Positions 43,080 to 52,775 of a DNA stretch of 64,000 nucleotides are shown one piece after another; the first letter of the stretch is position 1, and each line of letters starts with the position of its first letter. The DNA is from Acidobacteria bacterium UBA2990 (GTDB lineage: Bacteria; Acidobacteriota; Vicinamibacteria; Vicinamibacterales; UBA8438): positions 79,652-143,651 of the forward strand of contig DEAE01000001.1 in the NCBI GenBank assembly GCA_002347025.1. The letters are read 5' to 3'. The notes below the pieces were generated by a model. The model saw nothing but the letters and a program-made list of their open reading frames with translations. It did not search any database and had not been told where the DNA came from. The position numbers and the translations under genes were made by a program.

Positions 43080-44369
43080 TTAGAGTGTATTGTTGTGGTT
43101 TGAGGCGGGTTCATTTGCTGGCCGAAAAGGCTGGTCGTCCGAGCTGGACGGTAGACGACGAAATAGTCGAACTATTACCAACAAGGATAAACCAAATAGA
43201 AACGCCCCAAGAAAGAACGGGGCTCCAGGAAGATGAATTGGGGCGGATTCAGATGTGAAGAAACTGAACAGTCCGCCGGTGAAGATAAGCGGTGAGAAGA
43301 TAGCAGTCAAACTGGTGAGGGAGGTAAGGCCACCCTGAATCTTGCCCTGTTCAGATGGGCTAACTGTGCCAGCAACGAGCCCTTGAATAGCGGGAAGTGA
43401 TACGCCAGCCATCGCACCAAAGACGATGATAATCGGAATGACCCAACCAGCTGACGCCAATCCGTAGCCAACAAAAGCAAACATTGAGACTGTGAGTCCC
43501 AGGAGGATGGTACGGCGTTCACCAAACCGCTTGATGGTTGGCTTGATCAGCAATCCTTGAACAATCACAGCCATAATTCCAACTAGCGCGAGTGTTAAGC
43601 CATTGGTTTGGGGTCCCCAGTTGTAGCGATAGCCGGCGTGAATTACCCAGACGGTCTCCAGTCCCCGTTGGGCCAATGAGCTGAAGACGAATGCCACTGA
43701 GAGGCCAGCTACCAGAGGGTGAGCACGTAGCCGCCTGATACTGCCGAGGGGGTTCATCTTCTGCCAAGCCACCGAGCTGCGGTGCTCGATAGCCAGTGAT
43801 TCTGGAAGCACGAAAAACCCATAAAGCCAGTTGATCAGGGATAGGGCGGCCGCCACGAAAAATGGAAGCCGAAGGTCTATGTTGCCAAGCAATCCGCCTA
43901 GTGCTGGACCGAAGATAAATCCGAGCCCAAACGCGACTCCCACAAAGCCATAGTTGCGAGCTCTGGTTTCGGCTGTAGAAACATCGGCGATGTAGGCGTT
44001 GGCTGTGGTGATACTAGCGCCCATGATGCCTGCGATGAATCTTCCAAAGAATAACCAGCTGACCGTAGGAGCCCATCCCTGAATGAGGTAATCGAGCCCT
44101 AGACCGAACAGTGAGGCTAGGATGACCGGACGGCGTCCAAAGCGATCCGATAATGCTCCGAGGATGGGTGCACACAAGAACTGCGTGAAGGCGTAAATTG
44201 CGATTATGGCGCTGTAGTAACGTCCTGTATCTACGAACTCACCACCAACCAGCTCACGGACTAGTTCTGGCACAATCGGGATAATTATTCCTATCCCAAG
44301 AATATCGATGAACAACGTTACGAAGATGAAGCGCATCCCCGCCTGACGTGTCTGGGTTCCAAATGCCAT
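43080..44369 (-). CDS. TetA-like MFS drug efflux pump
   Basis: A 429-residue major facilitator with about twelve segments. The family loop PILGALSDRFGRRPVILASLFGLGLDY between segments two and three is the TetA-type motif. ASITTANAYIADVSTAETRARNYG is the second drug/proton antiporter motif. The C-terminal half has GTVSPSEQGKIQGGLTSLTSL. It probably exports a hydrophobic compound; clinical drug relevance is not implied. The ATG at 44367-44369 was preferred to a TTG three codons earlier. Confidence 0.88.
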   Translation of the reverse strand: MAFGTQTRQAGMRFIFVTLFIDILGIGIIIPIVPELVRELVGGEFVDTGRYYSAIIAIYAFTQFLCAPILGALSDRFGRRPVILASLFGLGLDYLIQGWAPTVSWLFFGRFIAGIMGASITTANAYIADVSTAETRARNYGFVGVAFGLGFIFGPALGGLLGNIDLRLPFFVAAALSLINWLYGFFVLPESLAIEHRSSVAWQKMNPLGSIRRLRAHPLVAGLSVAFVFSSLAQRGLETVWVIHAGYRYNWGPQTNGLTLALVGIMAVIVQGLLIKPTIKRFGERRTILLGLTVSMFAFVGYGLASAGWVIPIIIVFGAMAGVSLPAIQGLVAGTVSPSEQGKIQGGLTSLTSLTAIFSPLIFTGGLFSFFTSESAPIHLPGAPFFLGAFLFGLSLLVIVRLFRRLPSSSDDQPFRPANEPASNHNNTL

Positions 44370-44517
44370 GTTGGTCAAGTAATTGGCTTACGAGCAGAGT
44401 TGCTCTAGTGGGCACGCTGGTTTTGCGAACCCGCTCATCAAAATAGAGTGTAGAAGAGTCCTTGCTCCAGCAAACCCACAGTATGTCACGAACTGAGTCC
44501 GTTCCCTTTACGTCTCT

Positions 44518-46002
44518 TCATTTGCTAAGGTCATCGGTAAGGCTAGTCTCTGGCTTTACCTTTACGATCGAGATATTGGTGAAGCCGTAAATTACTGCAA
44601 CAAGTGGGTTGATTAGATTGAAGAAGCAGAATGGGGCATAGGTCAAAGTTGCGACACCCAATGTGCCGGACATATAGGCCCCGCACGTGTTCCACGGTAT
44701 TAGTACCGACGTAATTGTTCCAGAGTCTTCGAGCGCGCGCGAGAGGTTGCGAGGGGCAAGTCCTTGTCGAGCGTATTCGGCGCGAAACATTCGACCGGGA
44801 AGCACTATCGAGATGTATTGGTCAGAGGTTAGTATGTTGGTGCCGAATGAGGTGAGTAGAGTGGCGGAGATGAGGCCGCGGGTGGTCCGCACGTAGCTAA
44901 GGATTTGTCGAGCTACCACTTTGAGTTGTCCGGTAGCTTCCATTACGGCTCCAAACATCATTGCTGCCATGATCAACCAGACGGTCATGAGCATACTGGC
45001 CATACCGCCTCGGCTCAGGAGTTCGTCGAGTAACGGGTTTCCTGAGTTGAGGGTGAATCCATCAAAAAGCGCAGTCCAGCACCCCTTAAGAAGTGCCAGT
45101 GGCAGGGGCAATTCTGGACTGTCTACGAACCTTAGAACCGTTTCATGTTGAAAGAGCCCGGCGAAAATAGCACCGGTCAAGGCCCCGATGAGTAGGGCCG
45201 GAAATGCTGGAACCCTGCGCACGACTAGGGCTAATACAAGCGCCACAGGTAGTAGCAGATGCGGACCTATTGAGAATTCTCGTTCAAGGGTGGTCAGAAC
45301 GACTGTTAGATCGTCAGCTGATGTGGGGTTTTCTGCAATCAGTCCGGCGGCTACGAATAGCAACAGTGCCAATGTAATGCTTGGACCTGTGGTCCAGACC
45401 ATGTGTCTTATGTGTGTGAATAGGTCAGTTCCAGCTACTGCTGGCGCCAGGTTTGTGGTGTCTGATAGCGCTGACATCTTGTCGCCAAAGTAAGCTCCAG
45501 AGATGATGGATCCTGCGGCCAATCCCATGTTCAACCCCTGTGCTGTTGCAATTCCGACAAGTGCTATACCGATTGTGCCCGCGGTGGTCCACGAACTACC
45601 GGTTGCAATCGAAACGAAGGCGCAGATAAGGCAGGCGGAGGCATAGAAAATTGACGGGTTGAGGATGGAGAGCCCATAGTAGATCATGGCAGGGACGATT
45701 CCAGCCAGGGTCCACGTGCCAATGAGTGCGCCGACAGTTAGTAAAATGAGTAGGGCGCCTATTGACACCGAGATGCCGCTACTAATCCCCTTCTCGATCT
45801 CTTGCCAGGAATGACCGTTCCGTAGTCCCACGAGTGAAGCAGCCCCTGCTGCTAAGATAAGGGCGATTTGATTCGGCCCGCCGGACGACTCATTGCCGTA
45901 CAGGTACACAGAACTTGCCAGCAGCACGGTCAGTAGTCCAGTCAAACCGATCGCCTGTGAGATGGTGGCTTGACGGGGGGTGGACGCGTTGGTCTCGGAC
46001 AT
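44518..46002 (-). CDS. NhaC-family sodium/proton antiporter
   Basis: A 494-residue polytopic protein of the NhaC family, with about twelve hydrophobic segments. Typical parts are the N-terminal LRNGHSWQEIEKGI, the FVSIATGSSWTTAGTIGIAL segment, AGSIISGAYFGDKMSALSDTTNLAPAVAG, and the C-terminal TNILTSDQYISIVLPGRMFRAEY with LSRALEDSGTITSVLIPWNTCGAYM. It extrudes sodium at alkaline pH or takes part in organic acid exchange (MleN-like relatives). The upstream gap contains inverted repeats. Confidence 0.92.
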   Translation of the reverse strand: MSETNASTPRQATISQAIGLTGLLTVLLASSVYLYGNESSGGPNQIALILAAGAASLVGLRNGHSWQEIEKGISSGISVSIGALLILLTVGALIGTWTLAGIVPAMIYYGLSILNPSIFYASACLICAFVSIATGSSWTTAGTIGIALVGIATAQGLNMGLAAGSIISGAYFGDKMSALSDTTNLAPAVAGTDLFTHIRHMVWTTGPSITLALLLFVAAGLIAENPTSADDLTVVLTTLEREFSIGPHLLLPVALVLALVVRRVPAFPALLIGALTGAIFAGLFQHETVLRFVDSPELPLPLALLKGCWTALFDGFTLNSGNPLLDELLSRGGMASMLMTVWLIMAAMMFGAVMEATGQLKVVARQILSYVRTTRGLISATLLTSFGTNILTSDQYISIVLPGRMFRAEYARQGLAPRNLSRALEDSGTITSVLIPWNTCGAYMSGTLGVATLTYAPFCFFNLINPLVAVIYGFTNISIVKVKPETSLTDDLSK

Positions 46003-46265
46003 AGTCGAAGGAATTGGCGGGCCAGCATCCGGGTGGAATGGTGGCCGAGATTAGGATGCTACCCTGACCTCACAAGGCTAAGCATAGGTTTGTGTGCCGG
46101 CCAGCGTACCGGTGCTTGGGTGAAAGTCACCCTGTGGGAAATCGCCGCAAACTTAGGATAGTGTCCTAGTCAAATTTGGGTCACCTCGGCGAAATCAGCC
46201 TGATGAAAATGAGGTGATAAAGACGGTTCTCAATTCGAGCTTATGAAACTGGCACCTTAACCAAT
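46003..46265. other. Intergenic stretch with several inverted repeats
   Basis: Between nhaC-like and M20 genes on the minus strand. It holds AGCATCC/GGATGCT arms 23 bases apart near 46023-46059, a perfect hairpin GGGTGA-AAG-TCACCC at 46118-46132 and TAGGA/TCCTA arms near 46152-46170. No T tract follows any of them, so they are not clear terminators, and no known riboswitch matches. Read as structured leader or operator DNA of unknown role. Confidence 0.35.
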
Positions 46266-47906
46266 CTACTCTTTATCCCGAATCGTCGGATACTCAATGC
46301 CAAGCTGTTCAAGGTAAGTCTCAAACTGTGCTGGATCGTAATAGTACTGTTCCAACTTTGGCTTAAACTCCGCCATTATGCTCTCGTTTAGCCATACGGC
46401 CGGTTCGTCCTGTGGACGAAGGAAGGACGAATAAGTTGTGTCCTTCTGCTGGACGTTTGTGAAGTAATCGCGGGCGTCGTCGACTAACGACGGGGTTAAC
46501 AGGATGTCTAGTAGGGTGCGAGCAAATACTTTGGCTCCAGCTGTAGCGCCTTTGTGAGCTATTGGGGTAGCCATGGCGATAGCTTTGTTCCAGTTGTGAC
46601 CTTGGCCCCCCGAAATGTTCGACGGGAAGCGGAGCGACACCGTGGGAACGACCCATGAGATATCGCCGATGTCGTCTGAGCCTCCTCCTCGTCGTTCGCT
46701 ATCTGGAATGTTCTCGCGTCCCCGTAGTTCTTGGCTTATTTCTGTGGAAAGCCCACGTTCTTCGCTACCGAGCATTTGCTGAACAGCTTTAGCCATTTCC
46801 TGGTCGGCATCGCTCCACCTTGGCATCCCAACATGGAGCATATTTGTATGCACTGCCTCGGCTAGGGGTTTGTTCATGTGCTGGGGCCAAGCGGCCCCGA
46901 GGACCCGTGAGTCGACCGTAGTGCCTGTCATCAGCGCTGCGCCTTCTGACATCTGGGTGCCAATCTCCCACATGCGCATGATGCTCGGGTAGTCGGTTTC
47001 CCGGAAAAAATACCAGACCGCGGCTGTTGGTGGTACAACGTTTGGTTGGTCGCCGCCGTCGGTGATGACGTAGTGTGATCGTTGCTGAATCCGTAGATGC
47101 TCCCGGCGGAAGTTCCATCCAATATTCATCAATTCGACTGCGTCGAGGGCACTACGACCGTCCCACGGTGACCCGGCACCATGTGCACTTTCACCCTCGA
47201 AGAGATATTCGACAGATACCATGCCGTTGCCGGCACTTTCTCCCCAGCTGACCGACATGTCACTGCTGACGTGCGAATAAAGCACAACGTCTACATTTTC
47301 AAATAGTCCAGCTTTTACAAAGTGAGCCTTTGCCCCTAGTTGTTCCTCGGCGATGCCAGGCCACAGGATGAGGGTGCCAGGTAAGTTTTCACGTTGCATG
47401 ATCTTTTGTACCGCGAGTGCAGCGGTGATATTGAGAGCCTGCCCGGCATTGTGCCCCTCGCCGTGTCCCGGGGCTCCCGGGATGAGTGGTTCCCGGTAAG
47501 CGACGCCGGGTTTTTGCGAAGCTTGTGGAATGCCGTCAACATCGGTTCCGATAGCGATCACCGGAGAGCCAGAACCCCAACTGGCCCACCAGGCACTTGG
47601 AATGCCAGCCACGCCGTTTTTCACAGTGAAGCCATGATCTTCTAGGATGCCACCGATGTAGCGCTGAGTTTCGAATTCTTGAAAACCGAGTTCGTTGAAG
47701 CTGTAGATCATGTCGACGATTTGTTGAGTGAAGTCTCGACGACTCTCGACGTCTACTGCTACTTCTTCCTTTAGATTCTCGAGTTCTGTATTTTCCGGAA
47801 ATGTTGAAGCGACGCTTGCTAAAGGTTCTGGTTGTGGTGATGCGAAGGTGACAAGAATGATTGCGGCAACGAAGGCTATAACCCAGTTGAGTGGTAGAAC
47901 ACGCAT
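46266..47906 (-). CDS. Secreted M20 family amidohydrolase (AbgB-like)
   Basis: A 546-residue exported enzyme with a signal peptide (residues 6-24). M20/AbgB motifs: the substrate loop PGAPGHGEGHNAGQALN holds conserved histidines, VDVVLYSHVSSD and SAHGAGSPWDGRSALDAVEL follow, and the C-terminal GSDDIGDISWVVPTVSLRFP contains the metal ligands. Relatives hydrolyse aminobenzoyl-glutamate or other N-acylated amino acids. A periplasmic form may recover amino acids from acyl peptides. GAGGAG is five bases upstream of the ATG. Confidence 0.9.
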   Translation of the reverse strand: MRVLPLNWVIAFVAAIILVTFASPQPEPLASVASTFPENTELENLKEEVAVDVESRRDFTQQIVDMIYSFNELGFQEFETQRYIGGILEDHGFTVKNGVAGIPSAWWASWGSGSPVIAIGTDVDGIPQASQKPGVAYREPLIPGAPGHGEGHNAGQALNITAALAVQKIMQRENLPGTLILWPGIAEEQLGAKAHFVKAGLFENVDVVLYSHVSSDMSVSWGESAGNGMVSVEYLFEGESAHGAGSPWDGRSALDAVELMNIGWNFRREHLRIQQRSHYVITDGGDQPNVVPPTAAVWYFFRETDYPSIMRMWEIGTQMSEGAALMTGTTVDSRVLGAAWPQHMNKPLAEAVHTNMLHVGMPRWSDADQEMAKAVQQMLGSEERGLSTEISQELRGRENIPDSERRGGGSDDIGDISWVVPTVSLRFPSNISGGQGHNWNKAIAMATPIAHKGATAGAKVFARTLLDILLTPSLVDDARDYFTNVQQKDTTYSSFLRPQDEPAVWLNESIMAEFKPKLEQYYYDPAQFETYLEQLGIEYPTIRDKE

Positions 47907-48113
47907 GATGACTCCTCAGCAGCAAGCGCAGTTTCGATTAGGATATCTGTGTCGTTACTGGTGTGATCCTACGACAGTAAGCATTAGGATGCTACGCTAG
48001 GGACTCGCTCTCGGTGGTTGAAAGCCAACCTGTCTAGCGGTCTCCAGCTAATTTCAAGCTTTGGCTCAAGCCTCTGAAATTCATCGGTTCTGAGCCGTTC
48101 TGAGGGGTACCCG

Positions 48114-49373
48114 TTGCGTTACGCAATCACGACATTCGGTTGCCGCGTCAACCAAGCTGACTCGCTACAACTCGATATGCAGTTGCGGGCCCGTGGTGCC
48201 ATTCCTGTTCCGCTCCATGAGGCTGATGTGGTTATCGTCAATAGCTGCTCGGTAACCGCTACTGCAGACCAAGGTGCCCGGCAGGCCGTGCGCCGGGTGG
48301 GGCGTTTAAACCCGGGCGCACGGATTGTGGCCACTGGATGTTACGCCACTAGGGCTGAGGAAGAAATCAGGGCATTGCCTGGTGCCCCTGAGGTGATCGC
48401 GAACAAAGAAAAACATGCAATTGTGGACCATATACTCCCAAGGATAGAGACGACTGCCGAACGTTTCGGTGGGGGGGCTGGCCCCTGCGGTTCGCTGGCC
48501 ACACCTGCTGCAATTGGTCGAGTGGCCTTTATGCTTCGTGTTCAAACTGGATGTGACGAACAGTGCGCTTACTGCATCATTCCGTCGACCAGGGGACGAG
48601 GGCGTAGTCTTGAGCCGTCTCGAGTAGTGGGGGCTGTTAGTCATGCTGTAGATTGCGGATTCCGAGAGATTGTGCTGACTGGTGTGCATCTGGGCTCTTA
48701 TGGTGAGGACTTGAGTTCCCCGACAACGCTGGTGGCTTTGCTCCGGTCTCTGGAAAGGCACCCTTCAGATGTCACTTTCCGAATTAGTTCTCTTGAGCCA
48801 ATGGATTGCCCGCTTGAGCTAGTAGAGTTGGTGGTTAAGAGTGGCCGCTTTGCTCCTCACTTTCACCTTCCCCTGCAGCACGCTAGTAGCACCATACTGA
48901 AACGTATGCGGCGTCCCTATGCTCTGGAGGATTACCGGCGTGTTGTGAATAGTATCCGAGAACAGTTACCGCATGCCTCAATTGGCTCCGATCTAATTGC
49001 TGGGTTTCCTGGTGAGCGAGATGAAGATGCTCAACTTAACATCGACTATGTTTCGGCAAGTCCGTTAACTTACCTTCATGTGTTTCCTTATTCTCCCAGA
49101 ACCGGTACGGAGGCCTCGCGGTTAACCGGTCGAGTGGCTGGACCTCTGGTTCGTGATCGAGCTCGGGCACTGAGAGCTGTGGGAGTTTCGTTGTCACGGC
49201 GATTCCACCAGACTCAGGTTGGGACCGTGCGACCAGGGTTAACTCTCGAGGGTTCCAACGTTGTCGTTACGGACAACTACTTGAAGGTGGCGATTCCGGC
49301 GGTGAGGGATGGTAATCAGCGGGTCAACGTCCGCATCACCGAAGCTGAGCCGCTGGTAGGGGTAATTCAGTAG
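48114..49373 (+). CDS. mtaB: tRNA threonylcarbamoyladenosine (t6A37) methylthiotransferase MtaB
   Basis: Adds methylthio to t6A37 in tRNA, giving ms2t6A. The 419-residue product has the UPF0004 domain (TFGCRVNQADS, VNSCSVTATADQGARQAVRR, ATGCYATRAEEE) and the radical SAM cluster motif TGCDEQCAYCIIPSTRG. LPLQHASSTILKRMRRPY and SDLIAGFPGE complete the barrel signature; a TRAM-like C-terminus follows. The order and TGCDEQC motif separate it from MiaB and RimO. Start is TTG at 48114 after GAGGGG. It lies on its own, convergent with rlmN. Confidence 0.93.
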   Translation: MRYAITTFGCRVNQADSLQLDMQLRARGAIPVPLHEADVVIVNSCSVTATADQGARQAVRRVGRLNPGARIVATGCYATRAEEEIRALPGAPEVIANKEKHAIVDHILPRIETTAERFGGGAGPCGSLATPAAIGRVAFMLRVQTGCDEQCAYCIIPSTRGRGRSLEPSRVVGAVSHAVDCGFREIVLTGVHLGSYGEDLSSPTTLVALLRSLERHPSDVTFRISSLEPMDCPLELVELVVKSGRFAPHFHLPLQHASSTILKRMRRPYALEDYRRVVNSIREQLPHASIGSDLIAGFPGERDEDAQLNIDYVSASPLTYLHVFPYSPRTGTEASRLTGRVAGPLVRDRARALRAVGVSLSRRFHQTQVGTVRPGLTLEGSNVVVTDNYLKVAIPAVRDGNQRVNVRITEAEPLVGVIQ

Positions 49374-49418
49374 ACATTGGCTGGTAGCAAATTCGCAGAG
49401 GTCTCATTATCGGTCTGG

Positions 49419-50480
49419 CTAGTTGTTGAGTGGTTGAGTCGAGCAGTCATCTTTAATGATAAGTTGTCCGCAAGCGGCTCGAATGTCCCGGCCACGGCTC
49501 TTGCGGACCGAAACGACCAAACCACTAGATGCTACTAATTGGGCGAATCGATTGACCTGTTGGTTTGAGGGGCGAGAAAACGGGATGCCTGATGCCTCGT
49601 TCAGTGGAATGAGGTTAACCTTGGCGCGCAGGTCTTGTAGGAGTGTCGCAAGGCGGTTTGCGTCAGCTGTTGTGTCGTTGACGCCGGCGAGAAGAACATA
49701 TTCGAAGGTGATTCTTTCACGATGTTTGATGGGAAATTCTCGGCAGGCGTCGATGAGGTCTGCTAGCCGTTGGTTCCGGCTGGTTGGTATCAGGGCATGT
49801 CGAACTTTGTCGGTTGTGGCGTGAAGTGAGACAGCAAGGTTGGGGACCCACCGTTCGCTGGCTAGGCGTTTGAGTCCTGGTAGGATACCGACGGTTGAAA
49901 GCGTCACTCGTCTAGGGGTGATTGCAAGCCCTTCTGGGGCTGCGATCATGCGAAGTGATTTCATCGTGGCATCGTAGTTATGCAATGGCTCGCCCATGCC
50001 CATCAGGACCAGGTTGAACCGTCGATTTTGCAAACCGAGTTCCCGCACCAGTACACGTACCTGTCCGGCAATTTCACCAGCGGTAAGGTGCCTCGTCAGT
50101 CCCATTTGTCCGGTCAGGCAAAAGCGGCAACGCATTGCGCATCCGGCTTGAGTCGAGATACAGAAGGTCATTGCCGGCGTGTCTGGGATGAATACAGACT
50201 CAATAGTTTTACCGTCAGCTAGGGTGAAAAGAAACTTCTCTGTTCCGTCATTTGAGATCCGACGGGCTGAAATTTGCGGTGTGGAAAATTTAAATGTTTG
50301 GTTCAATTGGACACGGAGGCTTTGAGACAAATCGGTCATGCCTTCAAAGTGTTCTAGCCCACGATTATGAACCCATCGGTAGAGTTGCCTGGCGTGAAAC
50401 GGCTGGACCCCAAGCGCGGCAAGCTCGGTTTCAAGCTCGTTCAGTTCAAATTCCGCGATATCCTGTTTGGCCTCGCGCAC
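49419..50480 (-). CDS. rlmN: Dual-specificity 23S rRNA/tRNA adenine-C2 methyltransferase RlmN
   Basis: Methylates A2503 of 23S rRNA and A37 of some tRNAs. The 353-residue length is normal. The N-terminal helical domain (FHARQLYRWVH) is followed by the radical SAM motif CAMRCRFC, LVLMGMGEPLHNYD, RVTLSTVGI, and VSLHATTD, and the C-terminal VRKSRGRDIRAACGQL with the second catalytic cysteine. Starts with GTG. It faces mtaB tail to tail. Confidence 0.95.
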   Translation of the reverse strand: MREAKQDIAEFELNELETELAALGVQPFHARQLYRWVHNRGLEHFEGMTDLSQSLRVQLNQTFKFSTPQISARRISNDGTEKFLFTLADGKTIESVFIPDTPAMTFCISTQAGCAMRCRFCLTGQMGLTRHLTAGEIAGQVRVLVRELGLQNRRFNLVLMGMGEPLHNYDATMKSLRMIAAPEGLAITPRRVTLSTVGILPGLKRLASERWVPNLAVSLHATTDKVRHALIPTSRNQRLADLIDACREFPIKHRERITFEYVLLAGVNDTTADANRLATLLQDLRAKVNLIPLNEASGIPFSRPSNQQVNRFAQLVASSGLVVSVRKSRGRDIRAACGQLIIKDDCSTQPLNN

Positions 50481-50640
50481 GCGTCAACAGTAACATGTTG
50501 TTTGCTTGAGAGCTTTGGTTGATGGGAATGGCAGACGCATGATAGGATCTGGACTTTTAATGGTTTAATTCCCTTTTGTACAACAACTTGCAAAGATCTA
50601 TTTGTTCTGTCAGGCGGACGGCAGCAGCCTGCGTTACGGC

Positions 50641-51897
50641 ATGATAGTTCGTGAGCAGCTTGACAACGGGCTACGGTTACTGACGGAGAGCATGTCAGAT
50701 GTTCGCTCTGTTACGTTTGGGGTTTGGCTGACTCGAGGTTCTCGTCATGAGACTGCTTCTCAATCCGGGATAGCCCATTTTGTGGAGCATATGCTCTTCA
50801 AGGGTACCGAGACACGGTCAGCCCAAGATATCGCCCAAGAGATAGACTCGATCGGTGGGCAGCTCGATGCTTTCACAGCGAAGGACTGCGCCAGTTATTA
50901 CGTGAAGGTTCTTGATGAGCACTTGCCTCATGCTTTTGCGGTGTTGTCAGACTTGCTCTTGTGTCCTATTTTCGATCCTGACGAGATTCTTCGTGAGAAA
51001 AAGGTGGTTCTCGAAGAAATCAAGATGGTGGAAGATACCCCAGACGATTTCGTGCATGAACTGTTCACTCAACGATTTTGGTCTGGGCATCCTCTGGGGC
51101 GACCGATTCTAGGGCTACCAGAGACGGTTGATCTGTTGGACAATCAGGCTCTGAGCGCTTATTTCAAAAAAGTTTACTCTCCAGATAATCTAGTTGTAGC
51201 TGCTGCTGGTAACGTTGAACATGGAGCAATCAAGGACTTGGTTGCTGAAGCCTTCGGGGACCTACCAGCCGGTCGTGAGACGGTGCAGCCTGATTCTCCC
51301 GTGGCAGTGCCGGGATTTGAACTTCGCGAGAAGTCTTTGGAGCAATGTCATCTTTGCTTGGGAGTGGATGGGTACCCCCAGCAACACATCGACCGGTACG
51401 TTTGTTACCTGTTGAATATAGTCCTAGGCGGCTCAATGAGCTCCCGTTTATTCCAAAATATTCGCGAAAAACGTGGGCTTGCTTACGCTGTCAGCAGCGG
51501 CTTGACGGCCTATCAGGATGCCGGAGCTTTGACCGTTTATGCCGGCTGCGACAGTAAAGCCGCGAGCGAGGTGATTGAGCTTGTTGTGACTGAATTCCAG
51601 AATTTGCGTGACAGTCCTATACAGCCCGAAGAATTGCGGCGAGCTAAGGATCACCTGAAGGGAAACCTTGTTCTTAGTTTAGAGAGTTCTTCGAGTCGTA
51701 TGTCACAGATGGCTCGCTATGAGATTCAGTTCGGTAGACAGATCTCTTTGGACGACACCTTGGCATCGGTGGAAGCTGTCACAGTCGACGATATTCAGCG
51801 AGTTGCGAGGGACCTATTCCAGCCAGGAGCCCTTGCGGTGACGGTGTTAGGTCCGGCGGGTCGGCTGAGGGCTGGCGACCAGTTCGGTCTAACCTAG
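50641..51897 (+). CDS. M16 family zinc peptidase
   Basis: A 418-residue insulinase/processing-peptidase family protein. The inverted zinc motif is HFVEH (His46, Glu49, His50) in SGIAHFVEHMLFKGTETR; GGQLDAFTAKDCASYYVKVL follows, with the distal glutamate further on (VLEEIKMVEDTPDD). The second half is the non-catalytic duplicated domain with LGGSMSSRLFQNIREKRGLAYAVSSGL, typical of PqqL/YmxG-type enzymes. A TTG start 13 codons earlier is possible; the ATG at 50641 fits the homologous start (REQLDNGLRLL). No clear ribosome binding site. Likely cytoplasmic or periplasm-free peptide turnover. Confidence 0.9.
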   Translation: MIVREQLDNGLRLLTESMSDVRSVTFGVWLTRGSRHETASQSGIAHFVEHMLFKGTETRSAQDIAQEIDSIGGQLDAFTAKDCASYYVKVLDEHLPHAFAVLSDLLLCPIFDPDEILREKKVVLEEIKMVEDTPDDFVHELFTQRFWSGHPLGRPILGLPETVDLLDNQALSAYFKKVYSPDNLVVAAAGNVEHGAIKDLVAEAFGDLPAGRETVQPDSPVAVPGFELREKSLEQCHLCLGVDGYPQQHIDRYVCYLLNIVLGGSMSSRLFQNIREKRGLAYAVSSGLTAYQDAGALTVYAGCDSKAASEVIELVVTEFQNLRDSPIQPEELRRAKDHLKGNLVLSLESSSSRMSQMARYEIQFGRQISLDDTLASVEAVTVDDIQRVARDLFQPGALAVTVLGPAGRLRAGDQFGLT

Positions 51898-51932
51898 AGA
51901 AGACGGAGGATACGATCGGAGTACGGCTAACC

Positions 51933-52754
51933 GTGCTCGGCAGTGGCAGTGCAGGGAACGCTACGTTACTGCAAGACGGTGACCAGCGGGTGCTGATTGA
52001 TGTTGGCCTGAGCTACCGTGAGGTAGTTCGACGACTTGAGAGTATCGGCGTTCCAGCAGCGACTGTCGGGGCCGTTGTGATTACTCATGCTCATGGTGAC
52101 CATACCCGTGGCGCGGGCTTGTTTTCGCGCCGGCATGAGGTGCCAGTGTATGCGACGCTCAAGACTCGGGCCATATGGAAAGGTGCAGATGTGGCGAGGT
52201 GGGGCGATTTGCAGTGCGACGCCACGACTAAAATTTGTGGTTTCCGCTTCGTGACATTTGAGGTGTCTCACGATGCGGCCGCTGAGACGGTAGCGTTCTG
52301 CATCGAAAGCTCAAATGGAGATATCGGATTTGCTACCGACCTGGGTGTTGTGACTGAAACACTGCGAACTAAGTTCAGATCTTGCCGCCTGATCGTAATG
52401 GAGTCGAATCATGCCCGGGATCTGCTGCAGGTTGGACCTTATTCGCAGCGGATGAAGGCGCGGATAGCCGGTGAGCGCGGCCATCTGTCTAATGAGGAGC
52501 TAGCATTGTTTGTGGGTAAGCACTTGGGAAGGTCGGTGGAATGTCTGGTGCTTGCTCATCTGAGCCGGGTGAACAATACCCCAGAGCTTGCTGCAATGAC
52601 TTGCAGGGAGGCGCTTGATGTCGCTGGACGTTCTGATGTGCGAGTGCTGGTAGCTCATCAGGATTGTGTTGCCGAATCCGTGGAACTCGGGCTGGTGTTT
52701 CATGGAAACCCTGCGGATATGCATATACAGCGACAACAGGCCCTGCCGTTCTAG
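51933..52754 (+). CDS. WalJ/YycJ-like metallo-beta-lactamase-fold hydrolase
   Basis: A 273-residue MBL-fold protein with THAHGDH (residues 51-57) and downstream metal ligands VSHDAAAE and ATDLGVVTETL; MESNHARDLL is a WalJ signature. WalJ-like proteins are nucleases or exonucleases in the YycJ group. The first strand expected before LGSGSAGN (VRLTVLGSG) lies upstream of the GTG at 51933 and could be translated from an ATC at 51915, five bases after GGAGG; the start is therefore uncertain. The gene follows the M16 protease gene by 35 bases. Confidence 0.85.
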   Translation: MLGSGSAGNATLLQDGDQRVLIDVGLSYREVVRRLESIGVPAATVGAVVITHAHGDHTRGAGLFSRRHEVPVYATLKTRAIWKGADVARWGDLQCDATTKICGFRFVTFEVSHDAAAETVAFCIESSNGDIGFATDLGVVTETLRTKFRSCRLIVMESNHARDLLQVGPYSQRMKARIAGERGHLSNEELALFVGKHLGRSVECLVLAHLSRVNNTPELAAMTCREALDVAGRSDVRVLVAHQDCVAESVELGLVFHGNPADMHIQRQQALPF

Positions 52755-52756
52755 AA

Positions 52757-52775
52757 AAATCGAACAATTCGATTT
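52757..52775. promoter_or_regulatory. Palindromic site upstream of purB
   Basis: A perfect inverted repeat AAATCGAA-CAA-TTCGATTT, two bases after the WalJ-like stop and about 42 bases before the purB ATG. It is AT-rich and lacks a T tract, so it is better read as a possible operator than a terminator. It is followed by AGCGAGTGCTAATCTGAAA, which includes GAGTGCTAA. Confidence 0.4.

Noticed and set aside
46118..46132. Hairpin with nearby GGGAAATCGCCGC that looked like part of a cobalamin riboswitch.
   Set aside because: The conserved B12-box and the order of stems are missing; kept only as structured DNA.
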